NCBI RefSeq assembly: GCF_023699985.2
Contig: NC_069680.1
Span: forward strand, 79,661,993 to 79,725,992
Direction of reading: 5' to 3'
Length of the DNA: 64,000 nucleotides
Source: Odocoileus virginianus
Taxonomy: Eukaryota > Chordata > Mammalia > Artiodactyla > Cervidae
The position numbers were made by a program, and so were the translations under genes. Every line of letters starts with the position of its first letter. Position 1 is the stretch's first letter. This document shows, piece by piece, positions 22,968 to 34,404 of this stretch. The notes below the pieces were generated by a model. That model was not told the DNA's origin, did not search any database, and worked only from the letters and a program-made list of their open reading frames with translations.

Positions 22968-23157
22968 TGACTTCCCTGGCGGCTGCGACGCTGGAGACCT
23001 GGGTTCAATCCCTGGGTGGAAAGATCCCCTTGAGGAGGGTATGGCAACCCCCTTCAGCATTCTTGCCCAGAGAATCCCCAGGGACAGAGGAGCCTGGCAG
23101 GCTACAGTCCATGGGGTTGCAAAGAGTCAGACTTGACTGAGCGACTAGGCACTTGAC
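22968..23157 (+). mobile_element. Bov-tA SINE with internal deletion
   Basis: 'gacttccctggcggctgcga' jumps directly to 'ctggagacctgggttcaatc', missing the usual 'cagtggtaaagaatctgcct' block (A-box side of the tRNA part). The 3' half is normal. Confidence 0.88.
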
Positions 23158-23318
23158 TGGGTCAGAGGCAGAGCTGGAAACAAGACGCAGTTACATTCCA
23201 GGACCTCAACCATAGGATGCCAGTAAGTCATTTCCCAGTAAATGTTATTTCTTTATTAGTATTAGTCTTAGCACCATTATTTTATTCATATATATGAAGA
23301 CTTTTACACTCCCTTGTG

Positions 23319-23536
23319 CATGCATGCATGCTAAGTCACTTCAGTCATGTCCAAATCTTTGTGATCCTATAAACAGCCAGGCTCCTCTGTCCATGGGATT
23401 CTCCAGGCAAGAATACTGGAATACTGGCATATGCTCCTCCAGGGGATCTTCCCAACCCAGGGATCAAACCCATGTTTCCTGTGTCTCCTGCATTGGCAGT
23501 CAGGTTCTTTACCATTTGCGCCACTTGGGAAGCCCT
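23319..23536 (-). mobile_element. BovA SINE, antisense
   Basis: From 'catgcatgctaagtcacttc' to 'gccacttgggaagccc', with a short tandem duplication of 'aatactgg' at 23413-23430. Confidence 0.9.
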
Positions 23537-23885
23537 CTATACTCCGTTACTGATAAGGAAAAGTGATGCTTGCAGAGCCAACAGTGTGTTATAGCTCTGA
23601 GATGGGGGCTTCTGCTTTCCGTAGTGATTTGTGGAAGTTCATTGTTTGCCTTAGAGGAGCTTAGACACTCAGGATGAAAAAAAGCAGTAAGTTCGGAGCT
23701 TCAGTGGGAATACTGGATGAGCTGTACCCATTACCACATCATTAAAGGGCTTCCTAGGTTCCTGGGACCTATCAAGACAGTGAGGAACATATTTGGATCA
23801 GTCAGCTACATGTGCTAAGCAAAACAGTGGCTTTCATAGGAGAGCAATATTCTTCATAATCAGCCAATAAGTACAGTCTATGGAA
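23537..23885. other. Unassigned unique sequence
   Basis: No repeat or exon recognised. Confidence 0.4.
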
Positions 23886-23887
23886 AG

Positions 23888-24070
23888 ATACAAATCTTAG
23901 TGCCAATCCTTGTTCTGCCTTATTAATGGAGCAACCTCGAGTAAATTACTCAGTCTTTCTGAGTCTTACTTGTCTCTTCTGTAAAAATGAGAAGTTCTGA
24001 AGATGAACCGAGAACACACCTATAGAAGTATTTAGCATAGTGTATAGTAATAATTAATAGTCAATATCTG
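23888..24070 (+). mobile_element. MIR SINE
   Basis: MIR core in order: 'agtgccaatccttgttctgc', 'gagtaaattactcagtcttt', 'gtctcttctgtaaaaatgag', 'tatttagcatagtgta'. Confidence 0.75.
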
Positions 24071-24074
24071 GTAG

Positions 24075-24300
24075 ATGCTATTATTATTACTATTATTATT
24101 GCAATATTATATGTTTATGTAATATGCAATATTATTACATATGTAATATTATTACATAAACATATTATAATGTTTATGTAATAGTATTATGTAATATGTA
24201 ATATACATATTATGTGATAATATGTGTATTATATATTAATATTGTTATATTTAATATTATTGTAAATATTATTATTATTGTCATCATTATTATTATCTTC
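24075..24300. repeat. AT-rich palindromic low-complexity tract
   Basis: ATT/TAT-rich tract containing overlapping inverted repeats, for example 'atgtaatattattacat' (self-complementary) at 24149 and the pair 'tgtttatgtaata'/'ttattacataaaca' around it. Confidence 0.85.
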
Positions 24301-24790
24301 CTGTCATTATTCCAATTCATCCACGCTAAGTAATTGCCATCCATGCTGGCTTGTTTTCCAGTACCTTCAAGGATCAGTAGGCTAGCACATTATGGCAGGG
24401 TCTTTTAGTCTTTCTATAGCTCAGTCTTTTTCTATCACTTCTCAGCTCATATAGTTCCTGGCTGACCGAGTAAGCCAAACAAGCTCTCCAAGTTGTTCTC
24501 TGTGGCCAGAAAGGATCAGTCTGTTTGGGAGTCTAGTTCTTTTGGAGGAATAAACATGGAGAATAGAGAGAGGGCTTGCAGTGAAGAAACTAGGCTCTGC
24601 AGAAAGATCTCTGAGACTGAACAGGGGAGCGAGAGCGGAGTTTTCTTAAGTGTCGGGGATCTGGAATGACAGGACACCAACACAAAGGCTTAGGAGAGCT
24701 CTGTCTGTGTGCAAGCTTTGAAAAGGACGCGCCCTCTGGGACAGTGCTGCTTCTCAACAGTGCAGAAGAGGGCAAAGAAGCAGAAGGTCC
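24301..24790. other. Unassigned unique sequence
   Basis: No exon recognised. The 60-codon frames on both strands around 24590-24851 have no family features. Confidence 0.4.
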
Positions 24791-25257
24791 TTGTGGTGGG
24801 CTGAAAATGGCTCTCCAAAAGACATCCTTGTCAAATCCTTGGAGCCTGTGAATGTTACCTTAATTGGAAAGAGGATCTTTGCATATGTGGTTAAAGATCT
24901 TGAGATGGGGAAATAATCTGAGACTATCATGGTGAGCCCTAAATGTCAACCCAAGAATGCCTATAAGAGAAAGAGAAGACAGAAAAGAGAAGATACAGAG
25001 GGGAAGGTGATGAAAAGATGAAGGTAGAGACTGGAGTGATGCTACATGCCCACAGATATCAAGGAATGCCAACAGCAATCAGAAGCTGGAAGAGGCAAGA
25101 AAGGACTCTACCTTAGAGCCTTCAGAGGAAACACAGTCCTGCTGACAACTTTGCTTTAGGACTTCCAGCTAGGAGAACTGCGAAGAAAACTGTGCTTTTT
25201 TTCTTAAGCCACCAAGTTTGTGTTAATTTGTAACAGCAGCTACAGGAAACTTATACA
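24791..25257 (+). mobile_element. MaLR-type (MLT1-like) solo LTR
   Basis: 'ggtgggctgaaaatggc', 'ggttaaagatcttgagatgg', 'cctagagccttcagagg'-like block, 'ttaagccaccaagtttgtg' and terminal 'ggaaacttataca' give the whole LTR in order. Confidence 0.85.
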
Positions 25258-26785
25258 ATCTTCCTTTCAATGTCCTGAGAAGCATATGTCTTAACCCTCA
25301 AGAACTCCTAAATGATCTTAGAAAGCGGTAGCCTCCCCTACAATCTTTCTTGCCCTCAAAACACACAATTGAGATTGAATTATTCACAAGACTGATAAAT
25401 AGGAACTTGGAGCTAAACCTAAAAGTAATTAAAAAATTATTAAAAAATAAATAAAGCTAGGTGCCTTTTCTTGGACCTAATTATTGTGGAGTAAAACCTT
25501 TCCTGCTGCATCTCAGGATGCTTACAAACAGGTTGCTGTCACCAGGCTTCTCCTCCCCTCCTGTCATTGTCCCTATTTCCATGGCTCCAGGAAATTCCAG
25601 GGAAACTGGAAGAAAAGCAACAGTCTCTTCCCAGGGATTAAGGTAGCATACCTCATTCCCAGAGGACTCCGTGTATCAGGAAGTCAGTAACAGCTCCTCC
25701 TCCCTGCAAAGGGTAAGGCTTTTCTATGGAGTCAGTGGAGGCATACATGTTAGGAAGGTAACTCCATCTCACCTTGGTTCCAAATTCTCCAAGAAATTAA
25801 TCCCACCAGCTCTCCCCTCTCCAACCCAGTGTGGTCAAGGAAGAGCTCCAGGAGTTTAGGTGCTTGTGCCATGATGTAAAGTCTGTGCAAAACCTGCCTC
25901 ATTTATTAATTTATCGACATCCTGCCCACACCTCTACCCAGTGATCTTTGAAGCACTAACGCATTCTGCACAAAATTTACAATTATATTAGTTTTCCTGG
26001 TTTCATCCTTTCTTGTTATTTCCTGCTCAGTGATCACCAAACATCCTAATCTTTTGGAGTCTGTCTTTGATCTCTCCAGTGATGGGAGCTCCTCTGCCGG
26101 TACCACCTACATCTACTCTGCCATTGATTCTCTTCTCGGGTATTTTTTCTAAAAATGCCAAGTTATCCTAGACCTAAACTAACAGCCTTATGAAACTCAG
26201 CTCAAAATCCATTTCTCAGTTTTATTCCCTGGAACGCAGTGGCTATTCTCTCACTTCTCATACAGTAGATCCTTCTTGTTTATCTATTTTCTGACTAGTA
26301 ATGTGTACCTTCTATTCAGAGCCTTTCAAAGTGTCTTTATCTCTCTCTTATTCTATTCAAGTCATACTCTGAGAGCTGTCATTTCACAGGCCAAATGGTT
26401 TATCAGGCAGTTTTGCTAAACAATGTTTCCTCCCCTACAAGGATCTCTGCCCCCAGGGTGTTCCTATTTTCTCATCACTTCACCTTCATATTTCTATGTT
26501 TGTGGAATATAGAGTTCCCTTCTCCCAACTTTTGTTGCTTCCCCCTTTTATGCCAGAATGAGGAAAAAGGAACCCTCAAAGTTTGTGACTGAGCCAGAAA
26601 GCAAAGAATTCAATAGATGTGAGCTGTGAGATGTGGAGTGATACGAGACAGTGAAATTTCTCTTATCATCACTGTGAACACTCCACAACAAGGGGCCATA
26701 GATGGGCCTAGTTTACCATCGAGGTAGGCCAGCTAGTCTAGCAATTAACTTGCTGAGTCCTCCCACCTTCTCACTGAGCATGTGA
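25258..26785. other. Unassigned unique sequence
   Basis: About 1.5 kb without a recognisable repeat or exon. 25420-25455 is A/T-rich low complexity. Confidence 0.4.
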
Positions 26786-26788
26786 ATC

Positions 26789-26905
26789 CCAGGTAGGGAG
26801 GGAAGGAAGCTGGGAGGGAAAGAGGGAAGGAAGGAAAAATGGGAGAGGGGAGGATAGGAGGGGAGGGGAGAGGAGAAGGAAGGGAGGAAAGAAGGATGGA
26901 AGAGT
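26789..26905. repeat. Polypurine (GGAA/GGGA)n tract
   Basis: About 115 bases, almost all purine on the plus strand, with runs such as ggaggggaggggagagg. The open frames on the minus strand here are low complexity. Confidence 0.92.
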
Positions 26906-27439
26906 GTCCAGAATTCTAGGGAGGCCTTGAGCCCAGAAGAGAAAAACTGCACAGTAGAATAACACAGCTTTACTACTATGAAAATCCTGATGGCTTGTGA
27001 GAAGGAACTTTCTCCTTTCTGAAATCTTGACATCCTGGGACTGCAGGAAGAGAGTTCTGATAACAAATTCCCTGAGTAAAGCAGACAGGAGAGGACGCTG
27101 CCCCTTCCTGTTGGGAATTTGTACAAACTAAAAATCGGCAGGAGGTAGGGAGAGCTTTGAGATCTACCTGCAGATCCTGACCTATGTTTAGCAGAGGTTC
27201 TTACATGGAACTATCCCTTGGGTCACTGTGCCCTAATCCCACAGTGGCTCCTGCATGCCTCTTAAATTACCCAAAATTGAGAGGAAAGCTAGGCTGGAGA
27301 GTGGGCCAAGAGTAGACAGGAATTCTCTCTTCTCCATACAAGTCTTCTGTAAATCTAAATTTGTTTCAAAATAAAATATTAAATTAAAAATCAAAAGTGT
27401 CCTTCCAGGGCTAAAACCCCTTTGGATGCACACTGCACC
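26906..27439. other. Mostly unassigned; possible old L1 tail
   Basis: 27335-27395 ('cttctgtaaatctaaatttg', 'caaaataaaatattaaatta') resembles the 3' terminus of an old L1; the rest is not recognised. Confidence 0.35.
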
Positions 27440-27908
27440 CTAGAAACCCTATCTGGTCTTCTATGACCTGACCGACCTCTCTTTTTTATCTTATCTCCTA
27501 ATTCTTTCTATCTTGGTAACTCTCTTGGCCTTCTTTCTGCTCCTTGAATCTCAGATTCCTTGGCATGTAGGTTCTTTCCCCCTGGCATTCTCACATCTTC
27601 ACAAGGCTGGTCCCACTACTTCATCTGGGTTTCTGCTCTAACACTGCCCCCCCCAGAGAAGCTTTCCTATGCAAAATAACACCCCATCTAATCCCTGTCA
27701 CTCTGAATCCCTCAATTCTGCTTCATTTTTAAAATGACATCATCTTATAATTTTATATATTATTGTTTGTTCATTGTCTGTCTTTTCCATTTGACTTAAG
27801 TTCCATTAAAGCAGGAAATGTGTCTGTCTTCTTTGCTGAATCCAGAGCCTAGCAAAATCCCTGTAGAATAGCTGTTTCATAAATATTTATTGACTGATAA
27901 ATGAAAGA
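27440..27908 (+). mobile_element. L2 LINE 3' region
   Basis: Sense L2: pyrimidine-rich body with 'tgtttgttcattgtctgtct', 'aagcaggaaatgtgtctgtc', 'cagagcctagcaaaatccct' and 'ataaatatttattgactgat', the L2 end. Confidence 0.8.
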
Positions 27909-28042
27909 ATGGAAACTTATGGGAAAATGAAGTGCCAGGAATGACCATGATATCTTTTAAGAAGAGGAAGTTTGGGCTGGGGTGGTAGGCTTGCCCTGTA
28001 ATGTCCAGATATAATACCATTACAGTAATTTATAATGTCATA

Positions 28043-28268
28043 GGAACTTCCCTGGTGGTCCAGTGGCTAAGACTCCAAGTTCCCAATGCAGGGGGTCCAG
28101 GTTTGAACCCTGGTCAGGGAACTAGATCCCGCATGACACAACTAAGAGTATGCATGCCACCATTAAAGGTCCCACATGCATCAACGAAGATTGATGATCC
28201 TTTGTGCTGCAACTAAGGCCCAGTGAGGCCAAATAAATAAATAAACAAATATTTCCAAAATGTGTATA
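28043..28268 (+). mobile_element. CHR-type SINE
   Basis: 'ggaacttccctggtggtcca' to an AAATA tail. Perfect 12-base TSD tataatgtcata at 28031-28042 and 28269-28280. Confidence 0.94.
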
Positions 28269-28341
28269 TATAATGTCATAAAATTCATCTTTTCTCAGGC
28301 AGATCCTCTCGGAGGATAGGTTCAATCAAAACAAGGCAATA

Positions 28342-28576
28342 GGGACTCCCTTGGTGGTCCAGTGGTTAAGAATCTGCCTTTCAATGCAGGGGAATCAGGT
28401 TCAATCCTTGGTTGGGGAACTAAGATTCCACATGCCTCGGAGCAACGAAGCCCACATGCCTCAACTAATGACCCTCAGGCCACAACTAGAGTGCATGCGC
28501 CACAGCAAAAGATCCGCATGCCACAAGGAAGATGCTGCATGCTTCAGCTAAGACCCGAGGCAGCAACATTTTTAAA
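28342..28576 (+). mobile_element. CHR-type SINE
   Basis: 'gggactcccttggtggtcca' onwards with 'aacgaagcccacatgcctca'. TSD aaggcaata at 28333-28341 and 28577-28585. About 60 bases from the previous CHR copy; the two have different TSDs, so they are independent insertions. Confidence 0.93.
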
Positions 28577-28585
28577 AAGGCAATA

Positions 28586-28936
28586 AACCAACCAAAAGAA
28601 ATACAATGGAAAACAAGGGCATGGCTCAGAAAGAGGATGGAGACAACCAAACATGGGATACTAGGAGCCCCGAGAGGAGGAAGGTCAACAGGATCCTCAG
28701 AATGATGGTTAATGGAGATCCCAGCATGGCAGCTGGTCAGCCCACCCAACTGAAAGATGCCTACAGCAGGGACTCATTCAAGGAGAACAAACTGACAGAC
28801 TATCTGATGTGGGTAAATGTTTAAAGAGGAGATTTAGATAACTGCCATGGACTACAAGATTGAATTACTAAAAGTACTTAGAAAAATAAGCAAATGAATA
28901 AAAAGTACTCAAAACAATGAATATATATATATATAT
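28586..28936. other. Unassigned, contains a 72-codon frame
   Basis: The plus frame at 28606-28824 is hydrophilic and has no recognisable domain, so I do not call it a gene. An (AT)n run lies at 28921-28936. Confidence 0.35.
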
Positions 28937-29149
28937 GAAAGTGACAGTGTTAGTCACTCAGTCGTGTCTGACTCTGCGACCCCATGACGTGTGGCCCAAC
29001 AGGCTCCTCTGTCCGTGGAATTCTCCAGGCAAGGATACTGGAGCGGTTAGCTATTCCCTTCTCCAGGGGATCGTCCCAACCCAGGAATCAAACCCAGGTC
29101 TCCTGCATTGCAGGCAGATTCTTCACTGTCTCAGCCACCAGGGAAGCCC
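28937..29149 (-). mobile_element. BovA SINE, antisense
   Basis: 'gttagtcactcagtcgtgtc' to 'gccaccagggaagcccc'. Inserted at an (AT)n run beside an old L1. Confidence 0.93.
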
Positions 29150-29154
29150 CTCTA

Positions 29155-29880
29155 TACATATACACATCACATTTTCTCTATCCATTCATCCACTGACAGA
29201 TACTTAGGTTATTTGTGTATTTTGGCTATTGTGAGTAGTGCTGGAATAAACATGAGAGTGAAGATATCTCTTCAATAGTCTATGTTCATTTCTTTTGGAT
29301 ATATACCAGAATTGGCATTGCTGGATCATATAGCAGTTCTAATTTTAAAATTTTGAAAAATTAGTTTTACACTGCTTTCCATAGTGGACGCACCAATTTA
29401 CAACTCCACTGACAGTGCACGGGGTCTCCCTTTTCGTCACATCCTCATCCACACTCATCTCTTGTCTCAATGATAGCCATTCTACTAGGTGGGAGATGAC
29501 ACCCCATTGTGGTTTTGATTTGCCTTTCCCTGATGATTAGTGATGTTGAGCATCTTTTCATGTACCTGTTGGCCATTTGTATGTCTTCTTTGGAAAAAAA
29601 ATGTCTATTCCGTTTCTCTACCCATTTTAAAATCTGATTTTTTTCTGTTGAGCTGTGTGAGTCCTTGTATATTGTGCATATTAATGCCTTAATGAAAATG
29701 TGGTTTGCAAGTATTCTCTCTCATTCACAGATCGCCATCCCATTTTGTTGATGGTTTCCTCTGCTGTATAGAAGCTTTTTCATTTGATGTAGTCCCACTT
29801 GCTTATTTTTGTTCTGGTTGCCTTGTTTTGGTGTCCCATACAAAAATAACATTGTCAAAACCCAGGTCAAGGAGCCTACC
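29155..29880 (-). mobile_element. Old L1 (L1M type) ORF2 region, antisense
   Basis: 'tatccattcatccactgaca', 'ggcattgctggatcatatag', 'cattgtggttttgatttgcc', 'ttagtgatgttgagcatctt' are antisense ORF2 C-terminal blocks. Broken frames. Confidence 0.93.
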
Positions 29881-30052
29881 AAAAATCACCAACAGTCTCT
29901 TTCATGCTAGAGCGATGGAAAACTTCTCTACTCCCATCTTATTTGGTCTCACAGCAGCTCCACACTCAGAGGACCCCTTCTGCTTCTTGAAAAACTATTC
30001 TTTCAGCTTCTATGATGTTCTCCTGGGGCGTTACTTTGTTGGTGACAGTAAG

Positions 30053-30544
30053 TGGTAGGCTGAAAATAGCCTCCCAAATATATCTGTGTCCTAATCCCCA
30101 GACTCTGAATATGTTACTTTATCTGGCAAAAGTGACTTCGTGGGTGTGATTAAGTAAGGGATCTTGAGATACAGGAGATTTTCCTGGATTAGCTAAGTGA
30201 GCCCTAAATGTAATCACAAGTGTCCTTATGGGAGGGAAGGAAAAGGGGATATGACTACTGAAGAATATGGTGAAATCACAGCTCAGCAAGACGCTACAAC
30301 GCTAACCTCAAAGACAGAAAAAAGGACCACGAGCCGAGAAGTGCAGCTCTAGGAGCTGGAAAAAACAAGGAAACAATTCTCTCCTAGAGCCTCTCCACCC
30401 AAGGAGTGCGATCCAGCGGACAGTATGGTTTAAGCCCAGTGACACTGATTTGAGACTTCCGACCTCCAGAACAAAAAGAGCCTAACTGTGTATTATTGTC
30501 AGCACCATGTCTCAATTTGTTAGAGTGCAGTAGGAAACTAGTAT
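30053..30544 (+). mobile_element. MaLR-type (MLT1-like) solo LTR
   Basis: 'taggctgaaaatagcctccc', 'atctgtgtcctaatccccag', 'gggatcttgagatacagg', 'tgagacttccgacctccaga' and 'gtaggaaactagtata' in order. Confidence 0.85.
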
Positions 30545-31560
30545 ACTTGCACTCACCCTGTGGCCTTCTCTTCCCCTATAAGTCCTTTAAACTCTAAGTG
30601 CTACAGGGCTCAGCCCTGAGCCGGCACGACCTTTCCCATTACACTTTCTTCCCTGATGGTCTAGTTGATTCCCCTTCCCCAACACACAAACTGTTGAATG
30701 AATGGATGAATCAGCCCCCTTAAGTGCTAGCTGACAGCAGGCTTCTATATCTTGACCTTGGGGAATAGAAATATTTTCCAGAAAATATCTCCAGTTTTTC
30801 CAGAAATATTTGGCGCTAACTTGCAAAGGGATCTTGAGTAAGTCACTTTACCTCTCACTGTCCACTTGTTCCCTACAAGATATTTCTCACCTTCCCATCC
30901 CGAGTTGGACGGACCACGTGCCGTGAAGCAAGGCAGTCAGTGAGAAGAGCCTCAGCCTCACAGATACAAGACATCTGTCAGCAGGCACTTCCTGTGCAAC
31001 GACTGCATTTATTCTAGAACCTAGAATTAGATTTAAGAATGCTCTCAGGAGGGCCCTGTGTTCTTCTGCCATCTGGGATCTTAACTGCCTGAGCTGGAGC
31101 CATGGGGAAGAAAAACAGCACCATTTCTGGAGTCCAGAGCTGCTTGTCCTTGAAAATTTCTGCCACCCAATTCCCTTGTCAAAGGGCTCAGTATTGAGAC
31201 ACACTCCTGGTAAATCTGGAATGACACGGTCAGGATGCTGCCCAGCTCACCTAACGTGTCACAGGAAAAAACAAAACAGGAGCAGAGTCTTCGACAAAGG
31301 GCACCGGCGTGAGAATGAGTGAGAACTTTGAGAGAACAGTGGCTTGCACACATGGCCATGTTGAGGGCACATCTTCATGCAACGGGGAGGTGAGAAAGCC
31401 CCAGCTCAGCAAGGCAAGGCACACTGGACCCCTTAGATGGATGGGTTGCACTGTCTGCCGAAGATGGATTTGCAAGCGCAAAAACTTTTCACTTTGCGGG
31501 GGATGTGCCTAAAGGATGCATTGCTAGAAAACTCCATTTGAGAAAATGTTAATTAAAAAG
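30545..31560. other. Unassigned unique sequence
   Basis: No exon recognised. A short MIR-like piece ('gatcttgagtaagtcacttt') sits at 30829-30870. Frames of 66-105 codons lack signatures. Confidence 0.4.
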
Positions 31561-31561
31561 C

Positions 31562-31856
31562 AGACACAGACATTTTGGACACAGTGGGGTAAGGAGAGGC
31601 TGGGACGATATGAGAGAATAGCATTGAAACATACACATTACCATAAGTAAAACAGATAGCAAATGGGAGTTTGATGTATGATGCAGGGAACCCAGTCAGT
31701 GCCCTGTAACAACCCAAAGGGGTGGGATGGAGGTGGAGGTGGGAGGGGGGTTCAAGAGGGAGGGAACACATGTATACCTAATGCCAATTCATGTTGACAT
31801 ATGGCAAAAACCATCACAATATTGCAAAGGAATTATCTTCTAATAAAGAAAAAGAT
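31562..31856 (+). mobile_element. Ruminant L1 (L1_BT-like) 3' UTR
   Basis: 'gagaatagcattgaaacata', 'gatgcagggaacccagt', 'ggtgggaggggggttcaaga', 'catatggcaaaaaccatcac' and an AATAAAG tail are the ruminant L1 3' end. Confidence 0.88.
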
Positions 31857-32489
31857 ACGTTCCTTTTCTTCTTCTTCTAATCCTGCAAATATCTGTTCCT
31901 GTATTTAGACCTATTGCTCTGACTATATGAAAGGGAGACCTCAAGTATGTAAAAGATCGGCCCTGCTGAGCATCACCTGATAAACATCAGCAGGATCTTA
32001 GGGGTGCAAGCCAGGAGGCAGGTTCTTTGATGTCTGGCCTGCCAGGTGTGGCTTCTGCTGCTATGTGTATCTGTATGTTTGGATGGAGTTAAGCTGCCTG
32101 GTTTGGGGATAAGCCAAAAACTCAGGAGTTTGGATAAGGTCTTCACTCTAGAAGCAGGACTTTTGGATCACTGATTTCAAGTTCCTATGCCCTGAATGCA
32201 ATGTGTGAGCCCCTTGCATTTGTGGAGACCTGATTTCCAATTTTGAATGTTTTAGTTCCTCCCTTCCCACACCAAAGCCTCTCCCCAGAAGTAGTAACCT
32301 TTGTTTCCAGAGCTTTGGAAGGCATTGAGCTACTTCCAAATGGTGGCGGTGGCGGGGAGGCAGAGGGAGTTAAAATAACTTAATGGTTTTGTGCTGAGAA
32401 CAGGCCTTCTATTCCCTGAAAGATTCCTGAGGAAAAGACAAACAATTTGAAGTCCTGCTCAAAATTAGCTCTCATAAGTCATCTTGTGC
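31857..32489. other. Unassigned, left half of a local repeat pair
   Basis: Contains the repeat-pair copy at 32090-32217, listed separately. A (GGC)-rich short run 'ggtggcggtggcggggagg' lies at 32341-32360. No exon. Confidence 0.4.
32090..32217 (+). repeat. Diverged local direct repeat, copy A
   Basis: Aligns by eye with 33109-33234: shared blocks taagctgcctggttt, ccaaaaact, agcaggac/gcagggcc, tttggatca and ttcaag.tcctatg.cctgaa, in the same order and orientation. Roughly 70-75% identical. Confidence 0.7.
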
Positions 32490-32695
32490 TTGGGCTCAGT
32501 CGCTCAGTTGTGGCCAACTCTTTGCAACCCCACGGACTATAGCCTACCAGACTCCTCTGTCCATGGGATTTTCCAGGCAAGAATACTAGAGTGGGTTGCC
32601 ATTGCCTTCTCCGGGGAACCTTCCCAACCCCAAGGATCGAACCTGAGTCTCCTGCGTTGGCAGGTGGGTTCTTTACTGCTGAACCACCTAGGAAT
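32490..32695 (-). mobile_element. BovA SINE, antisense
   Basis: 'gggctcagtcgctcagttgt' to 'ctgaaccacctagga', with the usual core. Lies between the two copies of the local repeat pair. Confidence 0.92.
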
Positions 32696-33108
32696 AATAA
32701 ATTCATTAGGGTAAAGATATTCTCTCCAGAGCATACAGTCTACTAGGCTTTTTGTGAATTACTTTGTACAGATATTCACTCATTCATTTTTTCCATGTGT
32801 ATTTATTACCTTTCAAGGCAGAGGTCCATAAGTAAATGGGGGTCACAGTGCTTAGGGCATGGGAGTCTTGGCTTGGGCTTCCTGGAAGGCCTGGACATGG
32901 TGGGGACGTTGAATGGCACCCTCAGTGGCATGAAAGCAATAGGCACTGGAGAGGAAGAAGGCGGAGAAGACAGGAGGAGAGTGGGAAAGCATCCAGTTGA
33001 CGGCCATCCTCCTAGAGCCATGGCATCTACCGTGTGCGGATGAATGACATTCTTGTTTGTTTCCATTTGCTGAAGCTGCTCTGTGATATCAATAGGCCCT
33101 GATGCCAG
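32696..33108. other. Unassigned sequence
   Basis: No exon. The 82-codon frame at 32795-33043 has no signature. Confidence 0.4.
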
Positions 33109-33239
33109 TAAGCTGCCTGGTTTATGGATACACCAAAAACTTAGGAATCTTGGTTAGTTTTCAGATCGACAAGCAGGGCCTTTGGATCATTTGTTTCAAG
33201 CTCCTATGACCTGAACACAGTCTATGACCCACTCTACAA
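33109..33239 (+). repeat. Diverged local direct repeat, copy B
   Basis: Partner of 32090-32217, about 1.02 kb away. The homology is not extended in either flank. Confidence 0.7.
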
Positions 33240-33374
33240 TGAGAGCTCAATGAAGGCAGGGACCAGCTCAACACATGCATATGGTACTCTGTGTCCACTT
33301 CCCTGTGAATTTTCTTTAAGAGAAGATCCATGTTCTTTTCCATGCCTCCAGCAGCTCCCACTCTGGCTCTGCAT

Positions 33375-33570
33375 CCTTGCTACCCTCTGATCTCATCCTT
33401 GGCCACTCGTGGCCATCCACCATGGCCTGGCTGCTCCTTATCACATGTTCACTCATCACAAGGTATTTTATTTCCCCTACTGTAGACATTCTTCCCTACG
33501 ATTTTGATAATTTTCCCACTCAGGTCTCAGTCTTAATGTCTTGTCCTGGATTCACACTTCTGGAAATGGC
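33375..33570 (+). mobile_element. Possible L2 fragment
   Basis: 'ctctgatctcatccttggcc', 'ctggctgctccttatcacat' and 'cactcaggtctcagtcttaa' follow the L2 sense body in order, with large divergence. Confidence 0.45.
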
Positions 33571-33810
33571 TCTTCCCCTGAGAGCAACAGGGAAGACTGG
33601 TAGAACTGCATCTCTGTGGGAGCAGCAAGAAGCTACCAAGGCTTAGAACCACAGGTCTAAGAGGGAAATGTGGCTATAGATGAGTCTGGCATCTGGGACC
33701 ACTGCTTCTCAGAGGCATACAAGAATTCTGAATGTGGAAGCTGAGCGCCTGACAAGCTGAGCAGAGTTCACATACCGAGAAACTAAAGGTCATTTAAGAG
33801 TACATTCTTT
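33571..33810. other. Unassigned unique sequence
   Basis: Nothing recognised. Confidence 0.4.
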
Positions 33811-33814
33811 TACA

Positions 33815-34404
33815 TACACTCCATTGTTCATTGCAACACTATTTGAGCAGCCAAGACATGGGAACAACCTAAATCTCCATCAACAGATGAATGGATAAAG
33901 AAGATGTGGTACACATATATAAATGAAATATTACTCAACCATAAAAATAACAAAATAACACCATTTGCAGCTACACGGACGGGACCTAGAGATTATCATA
34001 CTAAGTGACGTTAGACAGAGAAAGGCAAATATCAGATGATATCACTTACATGTGGCATCTTTAAAAAAAAATGATACAAAAGAACTTATTTACAAAACGG
34101 AAGTAGACTCACAGACAGAAAACAAAGCTGTGGCTACCAAAGAGGAAAGGGAAGAGGGATGAACTAGGAGTTCGGGCTTGGCATATACAGACTACTGTAT
34201 ATAAAATGCATAAACAACAAGGACCTACTCTAGAGCCCAAGGAACTACACTCAAGATTTTGCAATAATCTACAAGGAAAAAGAATCTGAAAAAGGGTAGG
34301 TATAGATACAGATAGAGATAAGTGAATCACTTTGGTGTACATCTGAAACTAACACGACATAAATCAATGATACTTCAATTCAAAAATAAAATTAAAAAAG
34401 AGAA
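33815..34404 (+). mobile_element. L1 ORF2 end and 3' UTR (artiodactyl)
   Basis: 'attgttcattgcaacactat', 'gaaatattactcaaccataa', 'aacaacaaggacctactcta', 'gaaactaacacgacataaat' and an A-rich tail. Frames are broken. Confidence 0.92.

Noticed and set aside
26713..27126. 137-codon minus-strand frame
   Set aside because: Runs through the polypurine tract, giving low-complexity Pro/Ser/Phe; not a protein.
28043..28576. Two similar tRNA-like units close together, possible tRNA genes
   Set aside because: They are CHR SINEs with A-tails and target duplications; the tRNA-derived parts are degenerate.
28606..28824. 72-codon hydrophilic frame between a CHR SINE and a BovA
   Set aside because: It has no domain and no splice sites or flanking exon evidence. 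Left unassigned.
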